Assembly (NCBI GenBank): GCA_035527895.1 | Contig: DATKZQ010000199.1 | Span: 1-64,000 of the forward strand | Length of the DNA: 64,000 nucleotides | Direction of reading: 5' to 3' | From: JADFWK01 sp035527895 | Lineage (GTDB): Bacteria > Desulfobacterota > DSM-4660 > Desulfatiglandales > B25-G16 | Shown here: positions 8,290 to 16,620 of the stretch, one piece after another | Layout of the letters: every line of letters starts with the position of its first letter | Position numbering within the stretch: position 1 is the stretch's first letter | The notes under the pieces: model-generated | The model's input: only the letters and a program-made list of their open reading frames with translations | Told to the model about the DNA's origin: nothing | Databases searched by the model: none | Translations under genes and position numbers: made by a program

Positions 8290-8829
8290 ATTGTCAAATA
8301 GTAGGGTTCCTGCCACTGCGAGTTCACACAACTTTGTTTGTATTAATTCTACTAGCTGAATTGACAAAGCGAGGCTTTCAATTTCATGCCGCGTTATGAC
8401 AATAAACTGGCGGCCTTCTGCTAATGCCGCGTTAATGACATCATGTGCCGCTGTTCTATCAGCAGGATTCCCTGTTATGCCATTAGCAGCAACTAATATT
8501 CCAAAAGGCTGGGCTCTTCTTCGTAATTTTGAATCAAACCAACCGACTTCCTCACTCCCTAAAGGTCGTGACCAATTCTTACATTCAGCCAGAATTATGT
8601 TTTGAAGAAAATACAAGCCATTGTGATGGCGTCTATTCCAGAAAGCAACATCAATTTCTTCGGATAAAAACTGATTTAGTGTGTTTCTTTTTGTAACTGT
8701 GATTCCAGGCACCTTCCCGAAAATGTAACAAATAAGATCTTCGAGAGCTCTGCCTTTTTCAGTAGTTGTTTGGGCATTGTCACCTGCAGCAAGAAATTGT
8801 TGAATTCGCTGTTGGGATATGAGAGCCAT
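8284..8829 (-). CDS. Mrr-like restriction-endonuclease-fold protein, 181 aa
   Basis: The protein has the core of a PD-(D/E)XK (Mrr/REase-like) nuclease: a helix with KGRALE30D, then EEID60VAFW and, on the next strand, ILAE82CK84NW. This E / D / ExK layout is the metal site of the fold. ATG overlaps the stop of the upstream TIR/REase gene by one base (TAATG), so the two are translationally coupled. Nothing like a methylase is adjacent. Together with the two genes upstream it forms a compact three-gene unit ending at the long attC. Cleavage of DNA is inferred. Confidence 0.7.
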   Translation of the reverse strand: MALISQQRIQQFLAAGDNAQTTTEKGRALEDLICYIFGKVPGITVTKRNTLNQFLSEEIDVAFWNRRHHNGLYFLQNIILAECKNWSRPLGSEEVGWFDSKLRRRAQPFGILVAANGITGNPADRTAAHDVINAALAEGRQFIVITRHEIESLALSIQLVELIQTKLCELAVAGTLLFDNA

Positions 8830-9722
8830 TATATCTCTCCCCCATGTGCAATTATGTTCCTGCGTGTCCTTATTATGCCAGAAAAACTTTTTTCTTGGAG
8901 TTGTTCAATGAACTCTTCTAGTTGGAAAAAAATGATATTGAACTGTTGTGCTGCAGTTTGAGCTTCAAATGATGGCAGTCCTTCCAAATATAGTACCAAG
9001 GCAGATCTTGAATTACTTTTATTCATGTAGCGGAGTAATTGATCTGTAACCTTTTTAACCTGTGCAGCACTCTTAATGCTCCTTTTAATTTCAATTAAAA
9101 TTGGGTTGCCAAATATTGAACTAAGATCGTCAGACCAAATAGCAAAATCGGCTCCAAGATCTGGTCTGTTTGATTGCTTGATTATTGAGATACCGCTCTC
9201 TTTCAGTATGTCACCCACAAAATTTTCGAGTTCGTACCCAGCGATTTTAGGATCTAAGGATTTTAGCCTGTTTCTTAACTCAATTACTCCGAATCCGGCA
9301 GGTTTACCAACATGAGGAGGTTTCTTTAACTGTCGCTTTTTTGTTCTTTTGATCGGTGCGGCAAGCAACTGATCAACTGTAAATCCAAGAGCTTCGATGT
9401 TGTCTGCATCAATTTTTAGATAAAGAAAGCCTGCTAAATCGGATGGGATTTTAAATTTCGGGGGGGCCAAGATAATTATCTGTTTTTTTTGGGCTACGGC
9501 CAGCCCTAATTCAAAGAAAATATTTCCATTTGGCAGATCGTCGTCGAAGACCGCGATAAAGAGATCTGCTTGTGAAATTAGTTTTGATATTTTTTCACTA
9601 ATGCTTTCACCAGAAAATGGAATTTCGGATGGGTGAATATACTCCAGGCCTTTCTCGCTGAGTATCCTCTTTATTTTTAAAAGGTTGACTCCTGCTGGTG
9701 CTGAAATAAAGCAAGAAAGCAT
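8829..9722 (-). CDS. TIR-like domain fused to restriction-endonuclease domain, 297 aa
   Basis: Residues ~1-125 look like a TIR/nucleotide-hydrolase-like domain: a start strand LSCFISAP, a helix, then QADLFIAVF and FFE71LGLAVAQKKQIIIL, where the Glu in an 'FELG' context matches the catalytic Glu of prokaryotic TIR-like NADases. A basic linker (RTKKRQLKKP) follows. Residues ~155-275 form an Mrr-like nuclease core: GYELE165NFV, PDLGAD192F, and ILIE211IK213. A sensor/effector fusion of this kind fits anti-phage immunity. It overlaps the next gene by one base and lies 28 bp from the membrane-protein gene upstream. The TIR call is the less certain half. Confidence 0.6.
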   Translation of the reverse strand: MLSCFISAPAGVNLLKIKRILSEKGLEYIHPSEIPFSGESISEKISKLISQADLFIAVFDDDLPNGNIFFELGLAVAQKKQIIILAPPKFKIPSDLAGFLYLKIDADNIEALGFTVDQLLAAPIKRTKKRQLKKPPHVGKPAGFGVIELRNRLKSLDPKIAGYELENFVGDILKESGISIIKQSNRPDLGADFAIWSDDLSSIFGNPILIEIKRSIKSAAQVKKVTDQLLRYMNKSNSRSALVLYLEGLPSFEAQTAAQQFNIIFFQLEEFIEQLQEKSFSGIIRTRRNIIAHGGEI

Positions 9723-9750
9723 TTTAGTACTCCTTTATTATTTTGCGATG

Positions 9751-10446
9751 TTATGCATTCTCTTTTTTATCTGACTGATACTTCAATAAAGCATGCCTTA
9801 GATTTCTTACTTCTGCTACAAGGTAAGAGGTCTGGGTTGCAGTGGGGTCGTACTTTACGCCCCAAAAACCAAGGCTAAAATGTTCGAACTTACCTAAACC
9901 AGCTTCCAATCGGAAACTGGATACCCTCTTTAAACTCACGCCTGGTTCGGCCATATCAACTACAATATCACCAACTTGATATTGCCCTACGAGGAATTCG
10001 ACCTCAAAAGATTGGCCTTTATTGATATGGGCTATTTCCAGGGTGGCAACGTTGTCCATTTTTTCTAAACTCAATTTTTTCCTATAAACGCCTAAATCTC
10101 CTATGTATCGGCCAACATATACCTTTGCATCATCGCCAAATCGAAAATACAATGTTATATTTTGAAGTTCAACGTTACCTGTATTACCAACCTTAATTCT
10201 TATCGTGCTAAGATCGGTTACTTGATTCGGACCCATAAAAACCTTTACAGGGACGCCAAAACCGGTCTCTAATTCCTCTTGGGTAGCATGAGATAATAAA
10301 TTGCTTTCATTAACCAAAGACCAAATAATTTTCTTTTTCTTTTTGCTTATACGCTGAGTCAGAATTGTGAGCAAAACACCAAGCAAAAAAGTAACTCCCC
10401 AGCCTACAATTGTAATCCAGTCAGAGCTTTTTATATCAAAAGCCAT
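9751..10446 (-). CDS. Membrane-anchored beta-rich protein, first gene of defence-like trio
   Basis: One N-terminal membrane helix (about residues 10-28, WITIVGWGVTFLLGVLLTI) is followed by a lysine-rich stop-transfer stretch (SKKKKK) and a ~200-aa domain dominated by strands (IRIKVGNTGNVELQNITLYFRF), reminiscent of immunoglobulin-like or sensor domains on small membrane proteins. No catalytic motif. It precedes the TIR/REase gene by 28 bp without an attC between them, so the three genes were probably acquired as one unit. Orientation suggests a cytoplasmic C-terminus. Function unknown; a sensor or membrane-docking role is inference. Confidence 0.6.
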   Translation of the reverse strand: MAFDIKSSDWITIVGWGVTFLLGVLLTILTQRISKKKKKIIWSLVNESNLLSHATQEELETGFGVPVKVFMGPNQVTDLSTIRIKVGNTGNVELQNITLYFRFGDDAKVYVGRYIGDLGVYRKKLSLEKMDNVATLEIAHINKGQSFEVEFLVGQYQVGDIVVDMAEPGVSLKRVSSFRLEAGLGKFEHFSLGFWGVKYDPTATQTSYLVAEVRNLRHALLKYQSDKKENA

Positions 10447-10918
10447 CTATACCCTCGTCATTTATGTGTTTGCATAACATTTACATATAAGGCAATTTTG
10501 CCTGATCCCAATATATCGGGATTGAACAAACAAACAGGCAAATTTGCTTACTTTCAATATTCAACATAGTATTGTCTTTCTGATCGTAAAAAAACGATAA
10601 AATTGAAAATCTTACGGGCGCCCCGCTTTATGGCAAGAATAACAATTTAAGCCACAAATTGTTTTGAAAATTGCGAGTCAAAAGCACACCTGGAGCCCTG
10701 TCAAAAAATCAAAAGAGTCAAACGGAGACTTGACCCTTTATCAAGCGAGAAGTAACGGGTGCGGAAAGGGAGGCGAAAACGAGGCCGAGCTGATGCGAGC
10801 GTCTGGGCCAAGCAGAAAAGGAGAACTTTTTTGGCAGGAGAGGTGTTTTTTCCCTTGACTCGCCCTTTAATGGTCGACCCCCATTTTAGATTTTTTAGGA
10901 TTTTTTCAATTCTGCTAT
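10447..10918. other. Non-coding stretch with AT-rich hairpin
   Basis: About 470 bases without a supported gene. Near 10490-10555 there is a possible degenerate attC: gcataac on the left, complementary pairs caattttgcctg/caggcaaatttg and atccc/gggat inside, but no clear right box. The rest holds short direct and inverted pieces (for example gtcaaa repeats around 10696-10720). A promoter for the downstream trio could lie here but I cannot point to one. Confidence 0.35.
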
Positions 10919-11158
10919 TTATTCATCCCCACTTTCACTTTCCTCACTTCCGCCTCCACTTCTTTCACCCCTAGTTTCATCTTCAGAAAATGGATCAGGA
11001 CGAGGAGTAGGAGGAGGATCAGGCCATGGTCGAGGTCTTTCCAGCTTTTCCGTCTTATCTATCTTGCGATCAGATTTTTCGACAAAGGATTCTATTTCCT
11101 CTATAATAATTGCAGCTCTCGATCTTTCTGGCTTTTCTTTGTCATTATTTTCTGCCAT
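10919..11158 (-). CDS. Small acidic, proline-rich disordered protein, 79 aa
   Basis: An AGGAG box stands upstream of ATG. The first ~40 residues are charged and helical, the middle is proline rich (PRPWPDPPPTPRPDP), and the tail is Gly/Ser/Glu rich and acidic. No membrane segment or enzyme motif; probably disordered. It directly follows the SLATT-like gene by 34 bp in the same direction, so they are probably cotranscribed. Its role is unknown; small acidic partners can act as antitoxins or inhibitors, but nothing in the sequence proves this. Confidence 0.45.
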   Translation of the reverse strand: MAENNDKEKPERSRAAIIIEEIESFVEKSDRKIDKTEKLERPRPWPDPPPTPRPDPFSEDETRGERSGGGSEESESGDE

Positions 11159-11192
11159 AATTGTATTTCTCCTTATATTAATCTTAAGTCAA

Positions 11193-11669
11193 TTATAATC
11201 CTGTTGATTTTAAAACCTCATTATAACATTTTTCTAGCAACTTTGTTTTCACTGGCAAATCAGCCTCTTCTTTACTTGCTAGAACCTCCTTCTTTTTTGT
11301 ATGTATAAATTCCTCTATTATTAGATCTTCACTTTTGCCATGATTTAAAGAGAACCAAATGATTTCATAATCAATTTTAATTTGATGCCATTTTTGAGCC
11401 ACGTTAGTTGTATTCTGTATCATTTTTGACCAATTTAGGATCGGAAGTGCAATAGCCATCAACGCTGAAATGCCGGATAATAATTTCCAAACAATTTGAA
11501 TTTCACTCCATATATTCCAGCTTGCTACGGTTCCAGATGCCATAATTCCTAAAAAAATCTTGTAGGCTTTTTCCCGTTGATTATAACGTCTCGCTAGGCT
11601 CGACCAATATCTGACATTCATATCAGCATCTAACTTCGAATCCCAAATATCTTTTTTCAATGAGTTCAT
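11193..11669 (-). CDS. SLATT-like two-helix membrane protein, 158 aa
   Basis: A helical N-terminus (MNVRYWSSLARRYNQREK) leads into two membrane helices (about residues 37-55 and 62-80) and a C-terminal helical tail rich in charged residues. This is the layout of SLATT-domain proteins, small membrane effectors associated with nucleotide-sensing defence systems. No second-messenger synthase (CD-NTase/SMODS) or SLOG protein is found in the window, so it would be an orphan or act with the acidic 79-aa neighbour. A GGAGG-type ribosome site precedes the start. Family call from layout and memory of the family, not from a search. Confidence 0.6.
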   Translation of the reverse strand: MNSLKKDIWDSKLDADMNVRYWSSLARRYNQREKAYKIFLGIMASGTVASWNIWSEIQIVWKLLSGISALMAIALPILNWSKMIQNTTNVAQKWHQIKIDYEIIWFSLNHGKSEDLIIEEFIHTKKKEVLASKEEADLPVKTKLLEKCYNEVLKSTGL

Positions 11670-11722
11670 TTTTGGCCTCCTAATAAAAGCTCAGGAAAAG
11701 GGGACGTTGGTTCCAAAACGAT

Positions 11723-12021
11723 TTAAAGATATTTCTCTACCTCTGGCAACTCATCAGAAACGGCTAATCGATTAGCAGCAGAAGTATTTATACCAAGAAA
11801 GCATGCGACATCCGCACAAGAATAACCCATTTTTTTACCGCTGTCTGACTCATAAGAGCCCAAGGGTAAACACTGAGGGCATCTGCCCCACAAAGAGCCC
11901 TCAAACGCTCAAGAGAATCCTCCCGAGCTTTGCTGTTGCTAAATATCTTTACTCCACCAATGCCCAGACCCATCACATGATGTAAGGCACCGGGTGCATC
12001 AAGTCTTGGCTGTCTGGACAT
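11723..12021 (-). pseudogene. Remnant of REP-associated tyrosine transposase (Y1, IS200-like)
   Basis: The first ~45 residues (MSRQPRLDAPGALHHVM) match the start of REP-associated Y1 transposases, including the HHVM region, and run to VYPWALM where the HUH-type metal motif should follow. A large internal deletion and frame shift then join it to the family's C-terminus, which reads in another frame as FLGINTSAANRLAVSDELPE and ends at a TAA. Roughly two thirds of the gene is missing, including the catalytic tyrosine. It cannot be active, but it explains the presence of REP-like palindromes elsewhere in the window. Confidence 0.8.
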
Positions 12022-12104
12022 ACAAAAAGCCTCACCCCTTTATGCCATTTATCAAGTCGTTTTGGAACCTACGTCCCGTTTCATGTTACGTGTGCTTGTG
12101 CTCC

Positions 12105-13583
12105 TTATTGTCCATTGATCGATTCCATGATTTGCTTAAAACTCTCGACACCGGCTTCAAGGTTTTCGATGATCTCTTCAGCCAGCACATCCGGATCGGG
12201 GAGGTTATCCAGGTCGGCCAGGCTTTCGTCTCTGATCCAAAAAATGTCCAGGCTGGTTTTGTCACGGGCCATGATCTCGTCATAGGTGAATTTTCGCCAT
12301 CTCGCGTTGGGGTTGTCTTCTGTCCAGGTTTCTTGGCGTTTGTGCCGGTTTTCGGGATTGTAGCAGGCAATGAAATCCTTCAGGTCGTCATAAGTCATCT
12401 GGTTCTTCTTTTTGGTAAAATGGACATTTGTTCTAAAGTCATAAAACCAAACCTCTTTTGTCCACGGGTCCTTGCTGGCAGGCTTGTTTTCGAAAAAGAT
12501 CACGTTGGCCTTGACCCCCTGGGCGTAAAATATGCCGGTGGGAAGCCTGAGAATGGTGTGCAGGTCGGTATTTTGAAGGAGTTTTTGTCGAACCGTTTCA
12601 CCGGCTCCCCCTTCAAAGAGCACATTGTCCGGAACCACCACGGCCGCCTGGCCGGTGGTTTTGAGCATGGTGCGAACGTGCTGTACAAAATTGAGCTGCT
12701 TGTTGGAAGTGGTGGCCCAGAAGTCCTGCCGGTTGTATCGAAGATCCTCCTTTTCCTGTTTGCCCTCTCCATTGGTGATGGTGATACTGCTTTTTTTACC
12801 GAATGGCGGATTGGTCAGGACATAGTCGTATCGGTCACCGGTATCGGCAATCAGGGAATCATTGGGTGAAATGGTGGATTCACCGGTAATCTCCCCGATA
12901 TTATGCAGAAACATGTTCATCAATGCCAGGCGGCGGGCATTGGCTACGATCTCGTTGCCGAAAAAGGTTTGATTCTTCAAAAAGATTTTCTGTCCCTTGT
13001 CCAGGTTGTAATTGTTTATTAAAAAATCATACGCCGCCAGAAAAAAACCACCTGTGCCGCAGGCAGGGTCGGCAATGGCTTTAGAAGGTTCGGGGCAGAC
13101 ACATTCGACCATGGCCCTGATCAGCGATCTTGGGGTAAAATATTGTCCGGCGCCGCTTTTGACGTCTTCGGCATTTTTTTCAAGCAGGCCCTCGTAGATA
13201 TCCCCCTTGACGTCCGCTCCCATCATGACCCAGTTTTCCGCATCGATCATGTGAATAATCTTATAAAGCTTGGCCGGGTCCTGGATCTGGTTCTGAGATT
13301 TGACAAAAATCTGGCCGATCATGCCTTTCTGTTGGCCCAGTGCCCTGAGCAGCTTGATGTAATGGGATTCGAGTTCCGCCCCTTTTAGGGTTTTCAAGCT
13401 GCCCTAATTGTATTCAGCCGGGATGCCGACATCCTTTTTGTAAATCCTGCTGTATTCATCGGCCATCTTGAGAAACAGCAAATAGGTAAGCTGCTCTAAA
13501 TAATCGCCGTAACTGACGCCGTCATCCCGCAGAGTGTGACAGAAACTCCAGACTTTTGAAACGATGTTTGCGGTATTGTTCAT
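12105..13583 (-). pseudogene. hsdM: Type I restriction-modification DNA methylase, interrupted by TAG
   Basis: The full frame (492 codons, normal HsdM length) starts with MNNTANIVSKVWSFCHTLRD and contains the N6-adenine methylase motifs DPACGTGGF (motif I) and NPPFG (motif IV). Codon 60 (13404-13406) is TAG, in the context GIPAEYN-stop-GSLKTLKG; homologues usually have Trp at this place, so a single TGG to TAG change is the simplest cause. Translation could restart only downstream, losing the N-terminal helical domain needed for HsdS contact. The ATG overlaps the stop of the AlbA/ATPase gene by four bases. If real, the methylase is inactive or needs suppression; a sequencing error is the alternative. 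Confidence 0.85.
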
Positions 13584-15028
13584 TTCGTTATTTTCTCTTT
13601 TGTTGAATAATATTTTTGTCTTGAGCTTGTCGGTTTCTCAGGAATTGTCGGCTTCAAAATACCCTGTTTCAATAAAGGCTGGAGAATTGTTGCTCGAAAA
13701 TGCTCTCGATGCTTCAGTCCCAGAAAGCCCATTATTTCAGAAGTTGATTTTGGGCTTCTACAAAACTCAATAATTTTTTCGCTCTTCTCGACCTGCTCGG
13801 CAACTTGCTCGGCAACTTGCTCGGCAACTTGCTCGGTGACTTCCGGGGTAACTTGCGGGCTAAGGGGGACGATGCATTTAAAAATATCTTCCTCTATCAG
13901 TTCAGGAGTCTTGCCATCGGAATAATGCCGGCAGTATTTAAAAAGATTTCTCACCCCGGAACCAAGCTCATCCGCGCGTCCGATTTCCTTGAAAAAACTG
14001 GCCATAACCGGGTTTTTGGGAAAGGGAGAAAAATTTGCGGGATCGATCAATCCGTGTCCGTGGGGCTTGTTGCTGTTTTCAGCAAACAACCGGTTGGTTT
14101 CAATAATAAATTTTGCCGGGTAGGGATTTAGAAATTCACGGTGGATCAGCATGTTTGCAGCCACTTCCCTGAATATATGGTCTCTCAGGCTGATCCGCTG
14201 GTCTTTTTCCAGGAAGAATTTGTCCGGCAGATGTTTGGCCACAAATGCCATCAGGCGGTCATAACTCTCAATCAGGTTGGTCCGGATGTCATCGCGATCG
14301 TCGTACCTGTCTATGTTCTCCCGCCGAAGCAGAGCATCGGTGCGATGATGGGGCAGCACGGATAAAATGGCATTATCGTCTCCTAAAAGAAGGATTGCAG
14401 CTAGTGTAAAACCTTCCTTACCGCTTTGATAGTCCCTTTGAAAAAGCTGGGCGCTTTTGAGCAACTCGATATCCGACATACTGGCCCATGGATGCCCGGG
14501 TCTTTGATTGACAGCCAGCTTCCTTGCTTTGGCGATCAGGTCCGGGCGCAGGTTCTTCAAAGACACATAAGGATATGTACGATTTTCCGAATAGCTGGTC
14601 TGCTTTCGAATGTAAAGCTCTGTGACCAGATTGGTGTTGCTGGTGATATCAAGGTCTCCATCTTCATTGCGGTCATATATTTTACCATTGCAGCGGTGAA
14701 CCTGGGAGCTTTCAGGGACAAAGAGGCGGATGATCCGTTTTCCTTGAATGGCCCAATTCTCGGGCGTCAGATAAAACGGCGGATTCAGCTTCTGAGGATT
14801 ATTCAGGGCGGTTACAAGCTCGTTTTTGACCTGATCCACTGCTTCGGGGTCAATGCCCGTTATCTTTCCACTGTCACTCACACCAAGGAATAAATCTCCT
14901 CCATTGCGGTTTAAAAACGCGCAAATGCTTTCGAAAACATCTTTGCCCAGCTTATTCCGGCATTCTTTAAATTCGATGGAGATGCCTTCTCCTTTACGGA
15001 TCTGATTTTTTATTCCGGCTTTGTTCAT
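13580..15028 (-). CDS. Schlafen AlbA_2-domain / ATPase-like DNA-binding protein
   Basis: Residues ~15-130 form an AlbA_2 (Schlafen-type) nucleic-acid binding domain: IEFKE, then NRNGGDLFLGVSDSGKITGI. Residues ~260-375 resemble the HATPase-like middle part of the same family (REVAANMLIHREF, GHGLIDPANFSPFPKNP, LGSGVRNLFKY). The C-terminus is a winged helix after a linker of four-residue repeats (EQVA, at least three copies) encoded by 12-bp tandem repeats. Genes of this family are often embedded in type I restriction operons, as here: four-base overlaps with both hsdS and hsdM show tight coupling. A regulatory or accessory role is inferred. Confidence 0.75.
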   Translation of the reverse strand: MNKAGIKNQIRKGEGISIEFKECRNKLGKDVFESICAFLNRNGGDLFLGVSDSGKITGIDPEAVDQVKNELVTALNNPQKLNPPFYLTPENWAIQGKRIIRLFVPESSQVHRCNGKIYDRNEDGDLDITSNTNLVTELYIRKQTSYSENRTYPYVSLKNLRPDLIAKARKLAVNQRPGHPWASMSDIELLKSAQLFQRDYQSGKEGFTLAAILLLGDDNAILSVLPHHRTDALLRRENIDRYDDRDDIRTNLIESYDRLMAFVAKHLPDKFFLEKDQRISLRDHIFREVAANMLIHREFLNPYPAKFIIETNRLFAENSNKPHGHGLIDPANFSPFPKNPVMASFFKEIGRADELGSGVRNLFKYCRHYSDGKTPELIEEDIFKCIVPLSPQVTPEVTEQVAEQVAEQVAEQVEKSEKIIEFCRSPKSTSEIMGFLGLKHREHFRATILQPLLKQGILKPTIPEKPTSSRQKYYSTKEKITK

Positions 15029-16620
15029 TCTTTCTTCATCTTCTTTGATCGCGATTTTTCCCGACCTGTCGCAAGGGCTTTTTCAGCCTTGATTCGTTCC
15101 AGCAGCTTTTCAGCCGAGTTTTCACCGAAAATCAGCTCCGGGTGCTTTTTCCGCCATTCTCTTGTCAATTCTCCCTCAAATGCCTTCTTCAATATGCTCT
15201 GCCGCAGGGCTTCTGCTTTCTTAAAGCTGTCTTCAATGGTTTGTTCAATTTTGTCGCAGACGGACAGACGGGATTCGATTTCAGAGACGATAAAATTTAT
15301 TTCCATTTTTGAACATAATGGTATCGGTATATTTGAAACATCTGCAAGCGAAAGGTTGGCTCTTGCGAAATCGACCTTTTTTGAATTGTAAAATTTGTTT
15401 GCGGAAGAAGTATTTAAAAATATAGAAATAAATTCTTTTAGGTTTTGGTCCGCAAGTCTTATGAGAGATACAGCTTGATTAATGTTCGCACTTAGTTCAA
15501 GAGCATAAATTGCCGCTCTGCCGATGGAAGCCCCAACAATATTTAGCAGGATATCTCCATTTTGGAGGACCGAATTTCTTTGTTTTAAGCTAAACGCATT
15601 TTCCAAATACTTTGGATTATCTATATCGATGTAATTGTTTCTTATGTTTTCGCTTGTTATAAATAGAACTTGGGTAGGATCAGTAACATATTTAAATCCT
15701 TGCCACTTTGGAGAGGCCCCCTTTGTAATTAAATAAGATAAGTCTCCAAGTTTACACCACTCCCACTTCCTCGGCAGCTCCGGTAATTCTTTTAATTCTG
15801 TATCCGTAAGCGGCGGCAGTTCCTTTGGTCTTTTAGGTCTAGCGGGTTTCTTCTTGCCTTCTTTGTTTGCCAGTTCGCAGGCCTTTTCCCAATCTTCCAC
15901 CTGTTTTTTATAATGCTTTTCACTCTCTTTCCGAATGCGCTCCAGAAGATTTTCCGCTGGTTCCGGCGGGTTTCCCGCCTGTATCTGTCGGGTGCGCCAT
16001 TCTTTGCTGAACCTGCCTTCAAAGGCATATTTCAGCACGGCCTGGCGGTATGTTTTCAACTGTCCCCGGGCTTTTTTCAGGTTTTCGATGCCGTTATCCA
16101 GTTCAGAAAAGAGTTCCTCGATTTTGGCTACGATTTGGTTTTGTTCGGGTAGGGAGGGTAAAGGGAAAGGAAGCTTTCCAAATGCGGTGCCAGATATTTC
16201 ACGAAAAGTTGTGCCCGAGGCTCTTTCTTCCGCAATATATTTGGCGGCCTTCAAATAGTAATATACATATTCATTAAATACACCTTGAGCTGGCACAAGA
16301 CTCTTGAAACCTTGATTCGTACTTAGTGGCTGAGAACTGATAGCCACATATCCAATAGGTGCCCTTGAAGAGAAGTGAATGCTGCCTGCTGGCATTAGCT
16401 TCGCTGAACTTTTGGCAAGACCTTGATGCGTAAGGCTCTTAGCTCCTCTGGCGATAGTTTTTTTTGTGTAACCGGTAAGGTCGGCCGGTGAAATCCAGTT
16501 AATATCATCGCCCCAGTAAGACATCTCTTTGGTTGATGGTGTTCCACCTGAAACAATGTCGCCAAGAGATTTTATTTCTACCCATTTCCAGATTTGAGGT
16601 ATGTTCCAGGGCTCCTTCAT
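15025..16620 (-). CDS. hsdS: Type I restriction-modification specificity subunit
   Basis: A 531-aa protein with the two target-recognition domains and two conserved helical repeats of HsdS. The first half begins WNIPQIWKWVEIKSLGDIVSGG and ends with YRQAVLKYAFEGRFSKEW; the second half restarts at LPRKWEWCKLGDLSYLITKG and ends with LRQSILKKAFEGELTREW. The paired AFEG repeats are the spacer helices that bring two HsdM copies together. It sets the bipartite recognition sequence, which cannot be read from the protein. ATG overlaps the hsdR stop by one base; the stop overlaps the AlbA-type gene by four bases. Confidence 0.9.
   Translation of the reverse strand: MKEPWNIPQIWKWVEIKSLGDIVSGGTPSTKEMSYWGDDINWISPADLTGYTKKTIARGAKSLTHQGLAKSSAKLMPAGSIHFSSRAPIGYVAISSQPLSTNQGFKSLVPAQGVFNEYVYYYLKAAKYIAEERASGTTFREISGTAFGKLPFPLPSLPEQNQIVAKIEELFSELDNGIENLKKARGQLKTYRQAVLKYAFEGRFSKEWRTRQIQAGNPPEPAENLLERIRKESEKHYKKQVEDWEKACELANKEGKKKPARPKRPKELPPLTDTELKELPELPRKWEWCKLGDLSYLITKGASPKWQGFKYVTDPTQVLFITSENIRNNYIDIDNPKYLENAFSLKQRNSVLQNGDILLNIVGASIGRAAIYALELSANINQAVSLIRLADQNLKEFISIFLNTSSANKFYNSKKVDFARANLSLADVSNIPIPLCSKMEINFIVSEIESRLSVCDKIEQTIEDSFKKAEALRQSILKKAFEGELTREWRKKHPELIFGENSAEKLLERIKAEKALATGREKSRSKKMKKE

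Noticed and set aside
1..12100. CRISPR array suggested by repeated palindromes
   Set aside because: The palindromes differ in sequence and length, are spaced by whole genes and lack uniform repeats and spacers; no cas genes.
1..12100. Integron integrase gene
   Set aside because: No tyrosine-recombinase motif was found in any frame of the window; if present it lies outside.
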